A stretch of 64,000 bases of DNA from Betaproteobacteria bacterium (GTDB lineage Bacteria; Pseudomonadota; Gammaproteobacteria; Burkholderiales; Usitatibacteraceae). The stretch covers positions 186,001 through 250,000 of the forward strand of contig JAEUMY010000022.1 of assembly GCA_016791265.1 (NCBI GenBank), given 5' to 3'. Position numbers and translations under genes: made by a program. The notes under the pieces were generated by a model that had not been told where the DNA came from, did no database searches, and saw nothing but the letters and a program-made list of their open reading frames with translations. Positions 18,016 through 28,038 of this stretch are shown here, one piece after another; position 1 is the stretch's first letter; each line of letters starts with the position of its first letter.

Positions 18016-20925
18016 ATGAGAACCGGCTCCGTCGCGTTGGGCATCATTTCTGCCGCCAGACTGGTGTTGAGCCTCTTCATTTCATCCGCAGTGGTCAGCG
18101 CCCACGCCCTCGACCCGGCCAAGCCGCTCACCCAATTCAGGCTGACGCAATGGGGCGTCGACGACGGGCTCACCCACGGCTCGGTACACATGATCACCGA
18201 GGACCCGGATGGATTTCTCTGGATCGGCGCCCTGACCGGGCTGACGCGATTCGATGGTGTGAGCTTTCGCCCAGCGATTCCGGCGAACGCCGAGCGAATC
18301 GACTACTTCGCCCGCTCCGTGGCGTTCGGACCGGACGGCACGTGGGCCGTCATGAGCGAAGGCGGCGTCGCGCGCCGCATTGATCAACGCTGGCAACTGC
18401 TGCCACTGACTGATGTTGGCTTCGTGCGCGCCATTGCCGTGCGACGCGCAGGCGGCTATTGGCTGGGCAGCGAGCGCGGTCTGTTCATCATGACGGTGAC
18501 AGATGGCGTACCGAGCGCGAAGCCGGCGGGATACGGACCGCGAGGACCGATATGGCATCTGCGTGATGATGGTGACGGGCAGCTCTGGATCAGTGCGGAA
18601 TCCGGATTCCACCTCGCAGATGCCGAGGGAAAGGTGCGCCACCTGGATCGTGAATTCGGCTTGCCGCCACGCACCGCTTGGATCGTGCAGCGTGACCGCG
18701 GAGGCGTGCATTGGCTGGGAGGTCGCAATGGCCTCATTCGTTTTGACGGCGCGCAGCATCGCCGCTACGGCGTCGAGCAGGGCTTGGCGCAGGCAACCGT
18801 GCGCTGGATCACCGAAGATGCGACAGGCTCGCTATGGTTGGCCACGCCAGGGGCTGGCGTGCAGCGCTTTCATCCGGCGGAAAGTCGTTTTGAGACCTTC
18901 AACACCGCCAACGGGCTGGCCAGCGACAGCGTGATGAGCCTGCACAGCGACCGCGCGGGCAACCTGTGGATCGGCATGGCCGGCGGCGGCATCGCGCGCC
19001 TCTCGGAAGTGCCGCTCGTCGTGCTGCGTAAGCGTGACGGCCTGACGGGCGATTGGATCTGGGCGGTGCAGGAAGATGCGAAAGGCGACATCTGGGTCGC
19101 CACCAATGGAAACGGTGTGACGGTCTTGCGCGGGGACCGCGCCATCCGCCGTGTCCCGGACATCGATACGGTGTGGGCTCTGCATACATGGGATGACGGC
19201 CGCGCGATTGTCTCGACGACCGCCGGGGTTGCGCGACTGGAACGCGACAATCGTCTCACCTGGCTCGCCCGCGCGCAGGAAAGCGAGCCGCTGCCGCGGG
19301 TGTTCCTGCGGTTGACCGATGATCGTCTTCTCATTGCGAAGGGCAAACGATTCCTGCACGTGACCGAGTCCGGACTGACTCCCACCCGCTTTCCCGAATT
19401 GCCCGCGAACATCAGTTCAGTCATGGAGCGTGCGGACGGCACACTCGTCGTCGGCACCCGCGCCGGCGGGCTTATGGCCGTGCGCGAAGGTGGAACCCTC
19501 ACGGAACTCGCGCCCCCGGCGAAGGCGCCCGTCCTCAGCGTCAGACAGGACGGCGCGGGACGCCTTTGGGCGGCCGCCGGCGGCCTGCTCATTGTCGACG
19601 GCGACCGTCACGCACACGTGGGCGGCCGCCACGGCTTCCCCGACCGCGCAGCCAACGAGCTCATTCTCACTGGAGAGGATCAGCTCTGGCTGGGCACCAA
19701 TCGCGGCATCGTGCGCGCTTCACGGCGGGAACTGCTGACCTGCCTCGACAACCCGAACTGCCGGCCGCACGTGGAAGTGATGGACGAGCGCGACGGGTTG
19801 TCCACCGCGGAAACGAACGGTGGCGCGCAGCCAGCGGGCTGGCTGGATCGCGCCGGCCGCGTCTGGTTGCCTGCCATCAATGGGCTGATCCGAATCGACC
19901 CGAATGCCGAACCTCGACGCGCCGGGTTGCCGGCGGTTGCGATCGACGCGCTTCGCGCTGATCGGAAGTTGCTGCTGCCCGGCACAGTCGTGCCCGCACT
20001 CACGCGCGACATCGAAATCGATTACACGCTACCCGAGCTCACGTTGCCCAAGCGCGTGGAGTTCCGCTATCGGCTATTGCCCGATGCGCCGGACTGGGTC
20101 GACGCGCGCACGCGGCGCACCGCGTTCTTCGCCGGGCTGAAGCCGGGTTCCCACACGTTCGAAGTGTCCGCCTCACTGCCCGCCGGCCAGCCGACAAGAA
20201 CCGATGCGCCGAACGCGCCCGTGACCCGACTGGAATTCGTCGTCGCGGCGGCGTGGTATCAGACCTGGTGGGCCCGCTTCGGCGCTGGCGCGATTCTGTT
20301 CGCCGTGCTGCTGCTGGCGCCCTGGCTGCGCTTTCAGGCGCTGCGGTCGCGCAAGCGCGCGCTGGAAGCGGAAGTGGACCAACGCACGGCGGAATTGGCC
20401 CGCGCCAACGCCGATCTGGATCGCCTCGCCCGCACGGACGCGCTCACCGGCATCGCCAACCGGCGGGAATTCGCTCAGCGGCTGGCGAAGAGCTGCGCGG
20501 CTTTTTCCGGGGACGGCGTGCTCGCCGTCTACATCGCGGACATCGACCACTTCAAGGCCTACAACGATCACCATGGACACCTGATCGGTGACGAGTGTCT
20601 GGCCGCCGTGGCCGGCGTCATTGATCGTGCGATGCGTGAGGCGGGCGGACTCGCCTGCCGCTACGGCGGCGAAGAATTCGCAGCCACGGTCCGCTTGCCA
20701 GACGTTGGCAGGGCTGAGGCGCTGGCTGCCGCACTGGTGCGCGCGGTGGCGGAGATGGGCAGGCCACACGCGCGCTCAACGACAGCCGCACACGTCACCC
20801 TGAGCGTGGGAATGAAGTACACCGCGCAATCAACGCCCGATGCCGCCGCATTGCTGCAGGCGGCGGACGAGGCGCTTTACGAAGCCAAACGTGCCGGACG
20901 TGACACCTGGCGGCGCGCTGGCTGA
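18016..20925 (+). CDS. Sensor diguanylate cyclase: periplasmic reg_prop beta-propeller, Y_Y_Y domain and GGDEF
   Basis: A 969-residue protein. A leader is followed by repeated blade motifs such as DGFLWIGALTGLTRFDG and GNLWIGMAGGGIARL (two-component regulator propeller). A Y_Y_Y-like immunoglobulin domain follows near 665-735 (EFRYRLLPDAPDWVDA), then one membrane helix near 755-775, a coiled coil, and a GGDEF domain with GGEEF at 884-888. The RxxD inhibitory site is not conserved: the residues at that position read EAGG. It should therefore signal through c-di-GMP without the usual product inhibition. The ligand is unknown; relatives with this propeller often sense sugars. Divergent from the carboxypeptidase gene. 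Confidence 0.9.
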   Translation: MRTGSVALGIISAARLVLSLFISSAVVSAHALDPAKPLTQFRLTQWGVDDGLTHGSVHMITEDPDGFLWIGALTGLTRFDGVSFRPAIPANAERIDYFARSVAFGPDGTWAVMSEGGVARRIDQRWQLLPLTDVGFVRAIAVRRAGGYWLGSERGLFIMTVTDGVPSAKPAGYGPRGPIWHLRDDGDGQLWISAESGFHLADAEGKVRHLDREFGLPPRTAWIVQRDRGGVHWLGGRNGLIRFDGAQHRRYGVEQGLAQATVRWITEDATGSLWLATPGAGVQRFHPAESRFETFNTANGLASDSVMSLHSDRAGNLWIGMAGGGIARLSEVPLVVLRKRDGLTGDWIWAVQEDAKGDIWVATNGNGVTVLRGDRAIRRVPDIDTVWALHTWDDGRAIVSTTAGVARLERDNRLTWLARAQESEPLPRVFLRLTDDRLLIAKGKRFLHVTESGLTPTRFPELPANISSVMERADGTLVVGTRAGGLMAVREGGTLTELAPPAKAPVLSVRQDGAGRLWAAAGGLLIVDGDRHAHVGGRHGFPDRAANELILTGEDQLWLGTNRGIVRASRRELLTCLDNPNCRPHVEVMDERDGLSTAETNGGAQPAGWLDRAGRVWLPAINGLIRIDPNAEPRRAGLPAVAIDALRADRKLLLPGTVVPALTRDIEIDYTLPELTLPKRVEFRYRLLPDAPDWVDARTRRTAFFAGLKPGSHTFEVSASLPAGQPTRTDAPNAPVTRLEFVVAAAWYQTWWARFGAGAILFAVLLLAPWLRFQALRSRKRALEAEVDQRTAELARANADLDRLARTDALTGIANRREFAQRLAKSCAAFSGDGVLAVYIADIDHFKAYNDHHGHLIGDECLAAVAGVIDRAMREAGGLACRYGGEEFAATVRLPDVGRAEALAAALVRAVAEMGRPHARSTTAAHVTLSVGMKYTAQSTPDAAALLQAADEALYEAKRAGRDTWRRAG

Positions 20926-21020
20926 GTATGGCCTGTCAGGAGAATGCGTCGGCAGCCGGACCGATGCGGCCCGCATCAGCGGAGCGCATGAGTCGGCGGC
21001 ACTCTCTCAGACAGGCAGAT

Positions 21021-21422
21021 TCAAGGCGCCGAAGAAACCTTGAATGTGAGGCGAAGCGTGCGGCCCTCGGCATCTTTCAAGCTACCCACCTCCAACGATT
21101 CGTCGAGATTCAAGCGCACGGTCTGGCTCATGCGCCGGATGTCCATGCCGAGCTTGCCGGGCAGCTCGAGCTCGAGCGTGTAATCCACGGCGGCCGCGCG
21201 CGCGTTGATCGGCGCCACCATGCCGGACAGGGTGACGATGCGCTCACCCTCCTTGCCCACCTTGACTTTGAAGTCATGCCCGGCTTCGACCACAAGGCGC
21301 GGCTTGGACAGAATCTCCTCATCCAGTGCGATGGTGGCCGCGACCATCAACTTGGCGGGGACATCCGAGGCGAGAACCGGAGCGGCGAACAACAGGGCCA
21401 ACAACGGCAGATAGCGAATCAT
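21021..21422 (-). CDS. Small periplasmic protein of unknown function
   Basis: A 133-residue protein with a signal peptide MIRYLPLLALLFAAPVLAS. The mature part is beta-rich (KLMVAATIALDEEILSKPRL, TLSGMVAPINARAA, YTLELELPGKLG), with no cysteines. I do not recognise it. The ATG at 21422 has a CGGAG site at good distance. It lies 54 bases downstream of the potassium channel gene on the same strand. Confidence 0.6.
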   Translation of the reverse strand: MIRYLPLLALLFAAPVLASDVPAKLMVAATIALDEEILSKPRLVVEAGHDFKVKVGKEGERIVTLSGMVAPINARAAAVDYTLELELPGKLGMDIRRMSQTVRLNLDESLEVGSLKDAEGRTLRLTFKVSSAP

Positions 21423-21475
21423 GGCGTAGCTCCGGGAAGGCGTTCCGAAACCTCGCATTGTGCCCGAACCGACGG

Positions 21476-21853
21476 TCACGCCCGGCTCGACCGCTGCTCG
21501 GCCAGCATGTCCTCGATGCGCTGAAGCCGGCGTTTCACTTCTTCCTGCTCGGCATCCGAGAAGAGATTCTTGTCGTCCAGAAGATGCACGACGATGTTCG
21601 CCACGATCATGGGGATGACCAGAAAAATCCAGAAGTGGCCGAACGCCATGCCCAGGAGACGGCCCGGCACACTCGCCGGGACAAGGTCTCCGTAACCAAT
21701 GGTGAGCGAAGTCACCACGGACCACCACAAGCCATCCCAGAGTGATTTGTTTTCCAGAGCCGCGAAGCTGAGGGCGCCCAGCGCGAGACTGACGACGTAC
21801 AACAGGAGTACCAGCCACAGGCGATTGGCGACGAAAACGAGTGCGTGCTTCAT
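21476..21853 (-). CDS. Two-TM potassium channel-like protein
   Basis: A 125-residue protein with one hydrophobic helix at 9-31, a pore helix and the selectivity filter TIGYGD (51-56), a second helix at about 63-85, and a charged C-terminal coiled coil (KNLFSDAEQEEVKRRL). This is the minimal Ion_trans_2 pore; four subunits would form a K+ channel. There is no RCK/TrkA_N gating domain. A strong GGGAGGT site precedes the ATG at 21853, and a near copy of the palindrome lies 23 bases upstream. Confidence 0.88.
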   Translation of the reverse strand: MKHALVFVANRLWLVLLLYVVSLALGALSFAALENKSLWDGLWWSVVTSLTIGYGDLVPASVPGRLLGMAFGHFWIFLVIPMIVANIVVHLLDDKNLFSDAEQEEVKRRLQRIEDMLAEQRSSRA

Positions 21854-21875
21854 GGCGGACCTCCCTGTCCTTGTT

Positions 21876-21887
21876 GTGAATATTCGC
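21876..21887. repeat. Near copy of the palindrome (GTGAATATTCGC)
   Basis: One mismatch. It lies in the leader of the potassium channel gene. Confidence 0.6.
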
Positions 21888-21983
21888 ATGATGCCCGAGA
21901 GATGAAACGCCGCAACCGTCACACATCCAGCATCCAGCGAAGCCGCGTAGTGCGCCATCTGGTCAATGGTTCAGGGGAAACGC

Positions 21984-22751
21984 ATGGATCGCTTCGAAGG
22001 AATGGGGGTGCTGGTCACGGGCGGCACATCGGGTATCGGCGCCGAGTGCGCGCGACACTTCGCGGCCGAAGGCGCGCGGGTGATGATCTCGGGGCGCAGG
22101 GAGGATGCGGGCCGCGCAGTCGTCGCCGGCATTCGCGCAAGGGGCGGCGACGCGAAGTTCATGCGCGCCGATGTCACCCGGCCCGACGACATCGTCCGGC
22201 TGGTGGACGAGACCGTCTCGGCTTGCGGGCGCATCGACATCGCGTTCAACAACGCGGGCATCGCCGGCGAGGCGATGAAGCCGCTGCATGAACACGCGCT
22301 GGAAGGCTGGGAGACCGTCATGGCGGCCAATCTCACCAGCGTCTTCCTGTGCATGAAACATGAAATCTCCGCGATGCTGAAGACGGGCGGCGGCGTCATC
22401 GTCAACAACGCGTCGGCGTACGGGCTGAAGGCCAGCACGGTTGGCCACACGCCCTACACCGTGTCCAAGCACGGCGTGGTATCGCTCACCCGCACGGCGG
22501 CGGTGGAATACGCCACTGCGAATATTCGCGTGAACGCCGTGTGCCCCGGCTGGACCCACTCCGAGATGGTGGACCCGGTGCTGGACGCGATGCCCGATCA
22601 GATGAATGCGATCCTCAAGGCGGACGTGCCCATGAACCGGGTGGCTGACACGGCCGAGATCGCGCGGGCCGTGCTGTGGCTCGCATCGGGAGAGTCGAGT
22701 TACGTCACCGGTCATGCGCTGTGCGTGGACGGCGGCTGGGTGGCGCGCTGA
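21984..22751 (+). CDS. Short-chain dehydrogenase/reductase
   Basis: A 255-residue classical SDR. The NAD(P)-binding motif TGGTSGIG is at 12-19, NNAG follows strand 4, and the active site has the Ser of NNASAYG and the YxxxK of YTVSK. The C-terminal part has NIRVNAVCPGW and GHALCVDGGW, typical of FabG-like enzymes. It reduces or oxidises a carbonyl/hydroxyl group of unknown substrate. The ATG at 21984 follows AGGGGAAA; an ATG at 21966 is less well placed. A palindrome copy encodes the conserved Asn-Ile-Arg of NIRVN. Confidence 0.92.
   Translation: MDRFEGMGVLVTGGTSGIGAECARHFAAEGARVMISGRREDAGRAVVAGIRARGGDAKFMRADVTRPDDIVRLVDETVSACGRIDIAFNNAGIAGEAMKPLHEHALEGWETVMAANLTSVFLCMKHEISAMLKTGGGVIVNNASAYGLKASTVGHTPYTVSKHGVVSLTRTAAVEYATANIRVNAVCPGWTHSEMVDPVLDAMPDQMNAILKADVPMNRVADTAEIARAVLWLASGESSYVTGHALCVDGGWVAR
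22518..22529. repeat. GCGAATATTCGC palindrome (coding)
   Basis: Inside the SDR gene; Ala-Asn-Ile-Arg coincides with the family-conserved NIRVN segment. Confidence 0.95.
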
Positions 22752-22829
22752 GGCTACCTGCCGGGGGCGGACGATATCGCGCGCCTCGTCCCCTGTTCTC
22801 CACATCTTGTGGCGGTTACATTGTGACGG

Positions 22830-23396
22830 CTACATTTTGGGTAAGGTCACGCCCTTTTGCCCCTGGTACTTGCCGCCGCGATCCTTGTACGAGGTCTCGC
22901 ACACTTCGTCGGACTCGAAGAACAGCACCTGGGCCACCCCTTCGTTGGCGTAAATCTTGGCCGGCAGCGGCGTGGTGTTGGAGAACTCCAGCGTGACGTA
23001 GCCCTCCCACTCGGGCTCGAATGGTGTGACGTTGACGATGATGCCGCAGCGCGCGTAGGTGGACTTTCCGAGACACACCGTGAGCACATTGCGCGGGATG
23101 CGGAAGTACTCGACCGTGCGTGCGAGGGCGAACGAGTTGGGTGGGATGATGCAGACCTCGCCCTTGAAATCCACGAATGACTTCTCGTCGAAGTTCTTCG
23201 GGTCGACGATGGTGGAGTTGATGTTGGTGAATATCTTGAATTCGTCGGAGCAACGAATGTCGTAGCCGTAGCTCGACGTGCCGTACGAGACGATGCGCTG
23301 ATTGTTGACGTGGCGCACCTGTCCGGCCTCGAAAGGCTCGATCATGCCGTGCTCGGCCGCCATGCGGCGGATCCACTTGTCGCTCTTGATGCTCAT
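22830..23396 (-). CDS. dcd: dCTP deaminase
   Basis: A 188-residue enzyme that converts dCTP to dUTP in pyrimidine deoxynucleotide synthesis. It closely follows the family from end to end: [67 protein letters not shown] with the catalytic Ser/Arg, and [19 protein letters not shown] with the catalytic Glu. Length matches the usual 188-193. The start overlaps the stop of the DUF1330 gene in ATGA. It is convergent with the SDR gene. Confidence 0.97.
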   Translation of the reverse strand: MSIKSDKWIRRMAAEHGMIEPFEAGQVRHVNNQRIVSYGTSSYGYDIRCSDEFKIFTNINSTIVDPKNFDEKSFVDFKGEVCIIPPNSFALARTVEYFRIPRNVLTVCLGKSTYARCGIIVNVTPFEPEWEGYVTLEFSNTTPLPAKIYANEGVAQVLFFESDEVCETSYKDRGGKYQGQKGVTLPKM

Positions 23397-23698
23397 GGGC
23401 TGTCCGGGGGAAAAGAGTCGCTGAATGATACTAGGGTGACGGTGGCGGCGGCATCGCGGATGGCGACCAGCGCCTGGTATTCGGGAGAGTCGTGCCAGCG
23501 GTCGGCCGCGGCTTGGTCGGCGAATTTGATCATGACCACCTTGTCTCCCGAGGGGGCGCCCGCGAACACTCGCGAGAGCCCGCCGCGAAACTGAACCTCC
23601 CCGCCGTGCCGCGCGATGGTGCCGCCGACCTTGGAGAGGTAGTCCTGCCAGCGCGACGCATCGCGCACGGTGATCTGGCCGATGACGAATACCGGCAT
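23393..23698 (-). CDS. DUF1330-family protein
   Basis: A 101-residue ferredoxin-like alpha-beta-barrel protein: [29 protein letters not shown] and [20 protein letters not shown] are typical of DUF1330. These are small dimeric cytoplasmic proteins of unknown activity. It has no normal ribosome site: a palindrome copy at 23700-23711 ends one base before the ATG, exactly where the Shine-Dalgarno sequence should be. It overlaps dcd by four bases. Confidence 0.85.
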   Translation of the reverse strand: MPVFVIGQITVRDASRWQDYLSKVGGTIARHGGEVQFRGGLSRVFAGAPSGDKVVMIKFADQAAADRWHDSPEYQALVAIRDAAATVTLVSFSDSFPPDSP

Positions 23699-23699
23699 C

Positions 23700-23711
23700 G
23701 CGAATATTCGC
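23700..23711. repeat. GCGAATATTCGC palindrome one base before a start codon
   Basis: Between the mrp stop and the DUF1330 ATG on the reverse strand; it occupies the ribosome-binding position. Confidence 0.95.
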
Positions 23712-23714
23712 AGG

Positions 23715-24803
23715 TCAGGTGTTCTGAATCACGATCTTGGGGAACACATGCGAGCGATCCTGGCTCGCCTTCGCGATCTTCGCAGCCACCTTGCGCGCGA
23801 TGGTCTTGTAGATCTGCGCCACCTCGCCATCGGGGTCGGCAACCACCGTCGGCTTGCCGGAGTCGGCCTGCTCGCGAATCGCGATATCCAGCGGCAACGA
23901 ACCCAGGAGGTCCACGTTGTAGTCCTGGCTCATGCGGGCGCCGCCGCCCTCGCCGAAGATGTGCTCCATGTGCCCGCAGTTGGAGCACTTGTGCATGGCC
24001 ATGTTTTCCACAATGCCGAGGATGGGAATGTTCACCTTCTCGAACATCTTGAGACCCTTCCTCGCGTCCAGCAGGGCGATGTCCTGCGGTGTCGTGACGA
24101 TGACAGCGCCCGTGACCGGCACCTTCTGCGCGAGCGTCAGTTGGATGTCCCCCGTGCCTGGGGGCATGTCAACGACGAGATAGTCGAGATTGCTCCAGCG
24201 AGTTTCGGTGAGCAATTGCTCCAGCGCTTGCGTGACCATGGGGCCGCGCCAGACCATGGGCGTTTCCACGTCGATGAGGAAGCCGACGCTGTTGGCCTGG
24301 ATGCCGTGGCCTTCCATCGGCTCCATGATCTTGCCGTCTTTGGACACTGGCCGGCCGCTGATGCCCAGCATGGTGGGCTGCGACGGGCCGTAGATGTCGG
24401 CGTCGAGCATGCCGACGATGGCGCCTTCCGCCGCCAGCGCCAACGCGAGATTGGCGGCGGTCGTGCTCTTGCCCACACCGCCCTTGCCGGAGGCGACGGC
24501 GATGATGTTCTTGATGCCGGGGATCAGCTTCACGCCCCGCTGCACGGCGTGCGACACAATCTTCGAATACACGTTGACCGTCACGGCCTCCACGCCTGCG
24601 ATCTTTCTCAGCCGGTCCTGCACCTGCCTCCGAATGGGCTCGACCAGGCTCTTGCCGGGATAGCCCAGGACGATTTCGAGATAAACATTGCCGCCCTCGG
24701 CCTTCAAGTTGCGGATGGACTTGCCGTCGACGTAGTTCTCATCGGTGACGGGGTCGATGAGTTCTCGCAGCGCGTGCTGGAGGTCCTGCTCGGTGGGTGT
24801 CAT
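23715..24803 (-). CDS. mrp: Mrp/ApbC iron-sulfur cluster carrier ATPase
   Basis: A 362-residue P-loop protein. An N-terminal MIP18/DUF59-like domain covers residues 1-90, then the deviant Walker A GKGGVGKST near 107-115, DADIYGPSQP, and VVDMPPGTGD. The CxxC motif of CSNCGH, near 283-286, binds a bridging [4Fe-4S] cluster between two subunits. It transfers Fe-S clusters to target enzymes. It is divergent from metG, the usual arrangement in beta- and gammaproteobacteria. No regulatory site is obvious. Confidence 0.96.
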   Translation of the reverse strand: MTPTEQDLQHALRELIDPVTDENYVDGKSIRNLKAEGGNVYLEIVLGYPGKSLVEPIRRQVQDRLRKIAGVEAVTVNVYSKIVSHAVQRGVKLIPGIKNIIAVASGKGGVGKSTTAANLALALAAEGAIVGMLDADIYGPSQPTMLGISGRPVSKDGKIMEPMEGHGIQANSVGFLIDVETPMVWRGPMVTQALEQLLTETRWSNLDYLVVDMPPGTGDIQLTLAQKVPVTGAVIVTTPQDIALLDARKGLKMFEKVNIPILGIVENMAMHKCSNCGHMEHIFGEGGGARMSQDYNVDLLGSLPLDIAIREQADSGKPTVVADPDGEVAQIYKTIARKVAAKIAKASQDRSHVFPKIVIQNT

Positions 24804-24907
24804 GACGGATGCCTGGATGGGTGCGGAAAATCAGCGCGCAGTGTAACGGAATTACCTTGAAACTCATTGATTCAAGTTGGAAATTTCCCCGCCAACACAA
24901 GGGTCTT

Positions 24908-24916
24908 TGCTACAAT
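24908..24916 (+). promoter_or_regulatory. Extended -10 element of the metG promoter (candidate)
   Basis: TGC-TACAAT matches an extended -10 box, 48 bases before the metG GTG. No good -35 box is visible at 16-18 bases, which is normal for the extended type. Confidence 0.45.
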
Positions 24917-24963
24917 TTCATTTCGCGATTTTTTCGCAAACTTCCCAGAAAAAAGTCCGCAGC

Positions 24964-27153
24964 GTGCCGCGCAAACTCTTCGTCACCACCGCTCTTCCCT
25001 ACGCCAACGGGCCGTTCCACATCGGCCACATCATGGAGTACGTGCAGGCCGACATCTGGGTGCGCTTCCAGCGCATGCAGGGCCACAAGGTCAATTTCGT
25101 GTGCGCCGACGACACCCACGGCGCGCCCATCATGTTGAAGGCCGAGGCCGAGGGCATCACGCCCGAGGAGCTGATCGCCCGCGTCAACGAGTCGCACAAG
25201 CGCGACCTGCCGCGCTTTCACATCAGCTTCGATCATTTCCACTCGACGCACTCGAAGGAGAACGAGGAGCTGGCGTCTTCGATCTTCCTGGCCTTGAAAG
25301 AGAACAATCTGATCGAGACCAAGACCATCGAGCAGTTCTTCGACCCGGTCAAGAAGATGTTCCTGCCCGACCGCTACATCAAGGGCGAATGCCCCAAGTG
25401 CGGCACGGCGGATCAGTACGGTGATTCTTGCGAGAACTGCGGCGCGGTCTATGCCCCGACCGATCTCAAGCGCCCGTTCTCCACGCTGACGGGTGCCAAG
25501 CCGGTGCTGAAGTCGTCGGAGCACTTCTTCTTCAAGCTCTCCGACCCGCGCTGCGTCGCGTTCCTCAAGGAATGGACGCAGGACGGCAAGCTGCAGCCCG
25601 AGGTGATGAACAAGGTGCAGGAGTGGCTCGGGGATGGCGAGAAGTCACTCGGTGACTGGGATATTTCGCGCGACGCACCCTACTTCGGCATCGAGATTCC
25701 CGGCGCCAAGGGCAAGTATTTCTACGTCTGGCTGGACGCACCCATCGGCTATCTGGCGAGCCTCAAGAGCTACCTGGACAGCAAGGGTCAGGATTTCGAG
25801 AAGTACGTGAATGATCCGAAGGTGGAGCAGTTCCACTTCATCGGCAAGGACATCATCTACTTTCACACTTTGTTCTGGCCGGCCATGCTCAAGTTCTCGG
25901 GCAGGAAGCCGCCGACCAATGTTCTGGTGCATGGCTTCCTCACGCTGACGGGCGAAAAACTCTCCAAGTCGCGTGGCGTCTCCATCAGCCCGCAGAAGTA
26001 TGTCGAGCTGGGGCTCAATACCGAGTGGGTGCGCTATTACCTCGCCGCCAAACTGAACAGCAAGGTGGAAGACCTCGACTTCAACCCCGAGGACTTCATC
26101 GCGCGCGTCAACTCCGACCTCATCGGCAAATACGTCAACATCGCCAGCCGCGCCGCGGGCTTCATCACCAAGCGCTTCAACGGCAAGCTGACCGAAGAGC
26201 CGCTGTCCGCCGGCCGCGAACTGTTCCACAAGATGCGCGGCCAGCTGGCCGGCGCCGCCGGCACGCCGGACGACCAGGTGCCGTCCATCCTCTTTGAAGT
26301 GCGCAATTTCGCCGAGCAGCTGGCGCAGGACTACGACGCCCGCGAATTCAGCAAGGCCATCCGCCAGATCATGTTCCTGGCCGACCGCGTGAATCAGTAC
26401 GTGGACGAGCAGAAACCGTGGGAGATCGCCAAGGAAGCCGGGCAGGACGCCGCGCTGCATTGGTTCTGCACGCTGTATCTCGAGCTCTTCCGCATCCTCA
26501 CGATTTACCTGAAGCCCGTGCTGCCCAAGGTCGCGGAGGACGTGGAAGCCTTCCTTGGCATCAAGCCGCTGGACTGGGAAGACGTGATGACCCCGCTGAA
26601 ACCCGGCAGCGTCATCCAACCCTACAAACACCTCATGTCGCGCATCGATCCCAAGCAGATCGACGCGTTGTTGGAGCCGCCGGAAGCGCCCAAGGACGCG
26701 GCGCCTACCGCGCCGGCGAAAGCCGCAAAGGGCGACGGCAAGGGTGACGCGAAGGCCGAAACATCAGGCCCCGACTTCGCCCTCGTGCCGCCCGAGCCAC
26801 CCAAGCCGCCCGTCATCTTGCCGGTGTCGGACACCATCAGCATCGACGACTTTGGCAAGCTGGATCTGCGGGTGGCTCGCATCGTGGATGCGGAGCTGGT
26901 GCCGGATGCGGACAAGCTCTTGAAGTTGACGCTGGACATCGGCATCGAGCAGCGCCAGGTGTTCGCCGGCATCCGTTCGGCCTACAACCCCAAGGACCTC
27001 GTCGGCCGACTGACCGTGATGGTCGCCAACCTGGCGCCGCGCAAGATGCGCTTCGGTGAATCGCAGGGCATGGTTCTGGCAGCGGGTGATGGCATCTCGA
27101 TTTATCTGCTGACGCCGGATGGCGGGGCTGTGCCGGGGATGAGGATCAAGTAG
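24964..27153 (+). CDS. metG: Methionyl-tRNA synthetase
   Basis: A 729-residue class I aminoacyl-tRNA synthetase that charges tRNA-Met. HIGH is at 19-22, the zinc knuckles CPKCG and CENCG follow near 140-160, and the second signature is KLSKS near 332-336. An Ala/Lys-rich linker near 575-605 leads to a C-terminal EMAP-type tRNA-binding dimerisation domain ([16 protein letters not shown]). I place the start at the GTG at 24964, because [15 protein letters not shown] is where family members begin. Longer ATG frames from 24877 would add unconserved residues that cross the promoter. Confidence 0.97.
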   Translation: MPRKLFVTTALPYANGPFHIGHIMEYVQADIWVRFQRMQGHKVNFVCADDTHGAPIMLKAEAEGITPEELIARVNESHKRDLPRFHISFDHFHSTHSKENEELASSIFLALKENNLIETKTIEQFFDPVKKMFLPDRYIKGECPKCGTADQYGDSCENCGAVYAPTDLKRPFSTLTGAKPVLKSSEHFFFKLSDPRCVAFLKEWTQDGKLQPEVMNKVQEWLGDGEKSLGDWDISRDAPYFGIEIPGAKGKYFYVWLDAPIGYLASLKSYLDSKGQDFEKYVNDPKVEQFHFIGKDIIYFHTLFWPAMLKFSGRKPPTNVLVHGFLTLTGEKLSKSRGVSISPQKYVELGLNTEWVRYYLAAKLNSKVEDLDFNPEDFIARVNSDLIGKYVNIASRAAGFITKRFNGKLTEEPLSAGRELFHKMRGQLAGAAGTPDDQVPSILFEVRNFAEQLAQDYDAREFSKAIRQIMFLADRVNQYVDEQKPWEIAKEAGQDAALHWFCTLYLELFRILTIYLKPVLPKVAEDVEAFLGIKPLDWEDVMTPLKPGSVIQPYKHLMSRIDPKQIDALLEPPEAPKDAAPTAPAKAAKGDGKGDAKAETSGPDFALVPPEPPKPPVILPVSDTISIDDFGKLDLRVARIVDAELVPDADKLLKLTLDIGIEQRQVFAGIRSAYNPKDLVGRLTVMVANLAPRKMRFGESQGMVLAAGDGISIYLLTPDGGAVPGMRIK

Positions 27154-27160
27154 GGTAAGG

Positions 27161-27472
27161 ATGAAGAATATTCAGGTCATCGATGGCGCCGAAAATTGCG
27201 TTTACGACATCTTTGCCTGTTCAGAAGATGAATATGGTCTGATATTCCCTCCTGGCCACGACATTGCATTCATTGACGAGGTTTATGCCCGTAGTCCCGA
27301 GGCGTCCCTAAATGCTGCGTTTGCGAATATTTGGCGACGCAGAATTCGCAAGTGCGATGCGCTTGGTATTCACGGGACCCTGTTCTATCAACTCGAATAC
27401 AAGAAACAGTTCTACCCCTCAAGGCGAGATGAAGAAGCACGTAACCCTGGTGGCAGCAGGCTCAGAACCTAG
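27161..27472 (+). CDS. Hypothetical protein
   Basis: A 103-residue protein starting MKNIQVIDGAENCVYDIFAC, with acidic EDEYGLIFPPGHDIAFIDEV and a basic C-terminal half (IWRRRIRK, YKKQFYPSRRDEEARNPGG). I do not know the family. The composition suggests a small cytoplasmic protein. Local GC looks lower than that of metG, 8 bases upstream. It may be cotranscribed with metG. Confidence 0.55.
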   Translation: MKNIQVIDGAENCVYDIFACSEDEYGLIFPPGHDIAFIDEVYARSPEASLNAAFANIWRRRIRKCDALGIHGTLFYQLEYKKQFYPSRRDEEARNPGGSRLRT

Positions 27473-27483
27473 CCGCCCCGAAA

Positions 27484-28038
27484 GTGCCGGTGATCGCAAC
27501 TCCTCGCCTCAGCCTTGAACAGCTGACTCTCTCCCACGCCGACCTCCTCTTCCCCGGCCTGTCCGATCCCGCGCTTTACACCTTCATTCCCGCCGACCCA
27601 CCTTCCAGCCTGGACGAAAAGCGCGAACACTTCGCCCGCATCCTGCGCGGCCCGCGCGACAACGACGAAGAACTGTGGCTGAACTGGGCGGCACGCGTCT
27701 CCGCTACCGGCGAGTACATCGGCTACATCGAGACCAGCACCTTCCCCGGCGACTACGCCCATCTGGCCTACTTCATCTTCGCCGGGGCGCAGCGCAAGGG
27801 CTACGCGCGCGAAGCCTGCGAGCACGTGATCCGCCATGTCGAACGGGCGCACCGCATCCGGTTGGTCGTGGCGGAAATGGACACGCGCAACGTTGCCTCC
27901 TGGCGGCTGGCGGAGTCACTGGGTTTCGCGCGAGTCGGCGAGAAACGCGACGCCGATTTCTTCAAGGGCGAAACCAGCCACGAGTATCGCTACGAGCTCA
28001 ATGTCACCAGACTGATCCAGGCGTCGCGTGGAACTTGA
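27484..28038 (+). CDS. GNAT-family N-acetyltransferase (RimJ/RimL type)
   Basis: A 184-residue acetyltransferase of the GNAT_3 group. The N-terminus TPRLSLEQLTLSHADLLFP and the acetyl-CoA motif AQRKGYAREACEHVIRHV are characteristic, followed by MDTRNVASWRLAESLGF. It transfers acetyl from acetyl-CoA to an amino group on an unknown acceptor. The start appears to be GTG at 27484. It overlaps the next gene by 11 bases. Confidence 0.85.
   Translation: MPVIATPRLSLEQLTLSHADLLFPGLSDPALYTFIPADPPSSLDEKREHFARILRGPRDNDEELWLNWAARVSATGEYIGYIETSTFPGDYAHLAYFIFAGAQRKGYAREACEHVIRHVERAHRIRLVVAEMDTRNVASWRLAESLGFARVGEKRDADFFKGETSHEYRYELNVTRLIQASRGT

Noticed and set aside
27166..27175. GAATATTC in the start of the 103-residue gene
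   Set aside because: It has the AT core but not the GC outer bases, and such 8-mers are expected by chance now and then.
27323..27334. A further palindrome copy (GCGAATATTTGG)
   Set aside because: Only the left half matches; it encodes Ala-Asn-Ile-Trp in the small hypothetical gene and is not counted.
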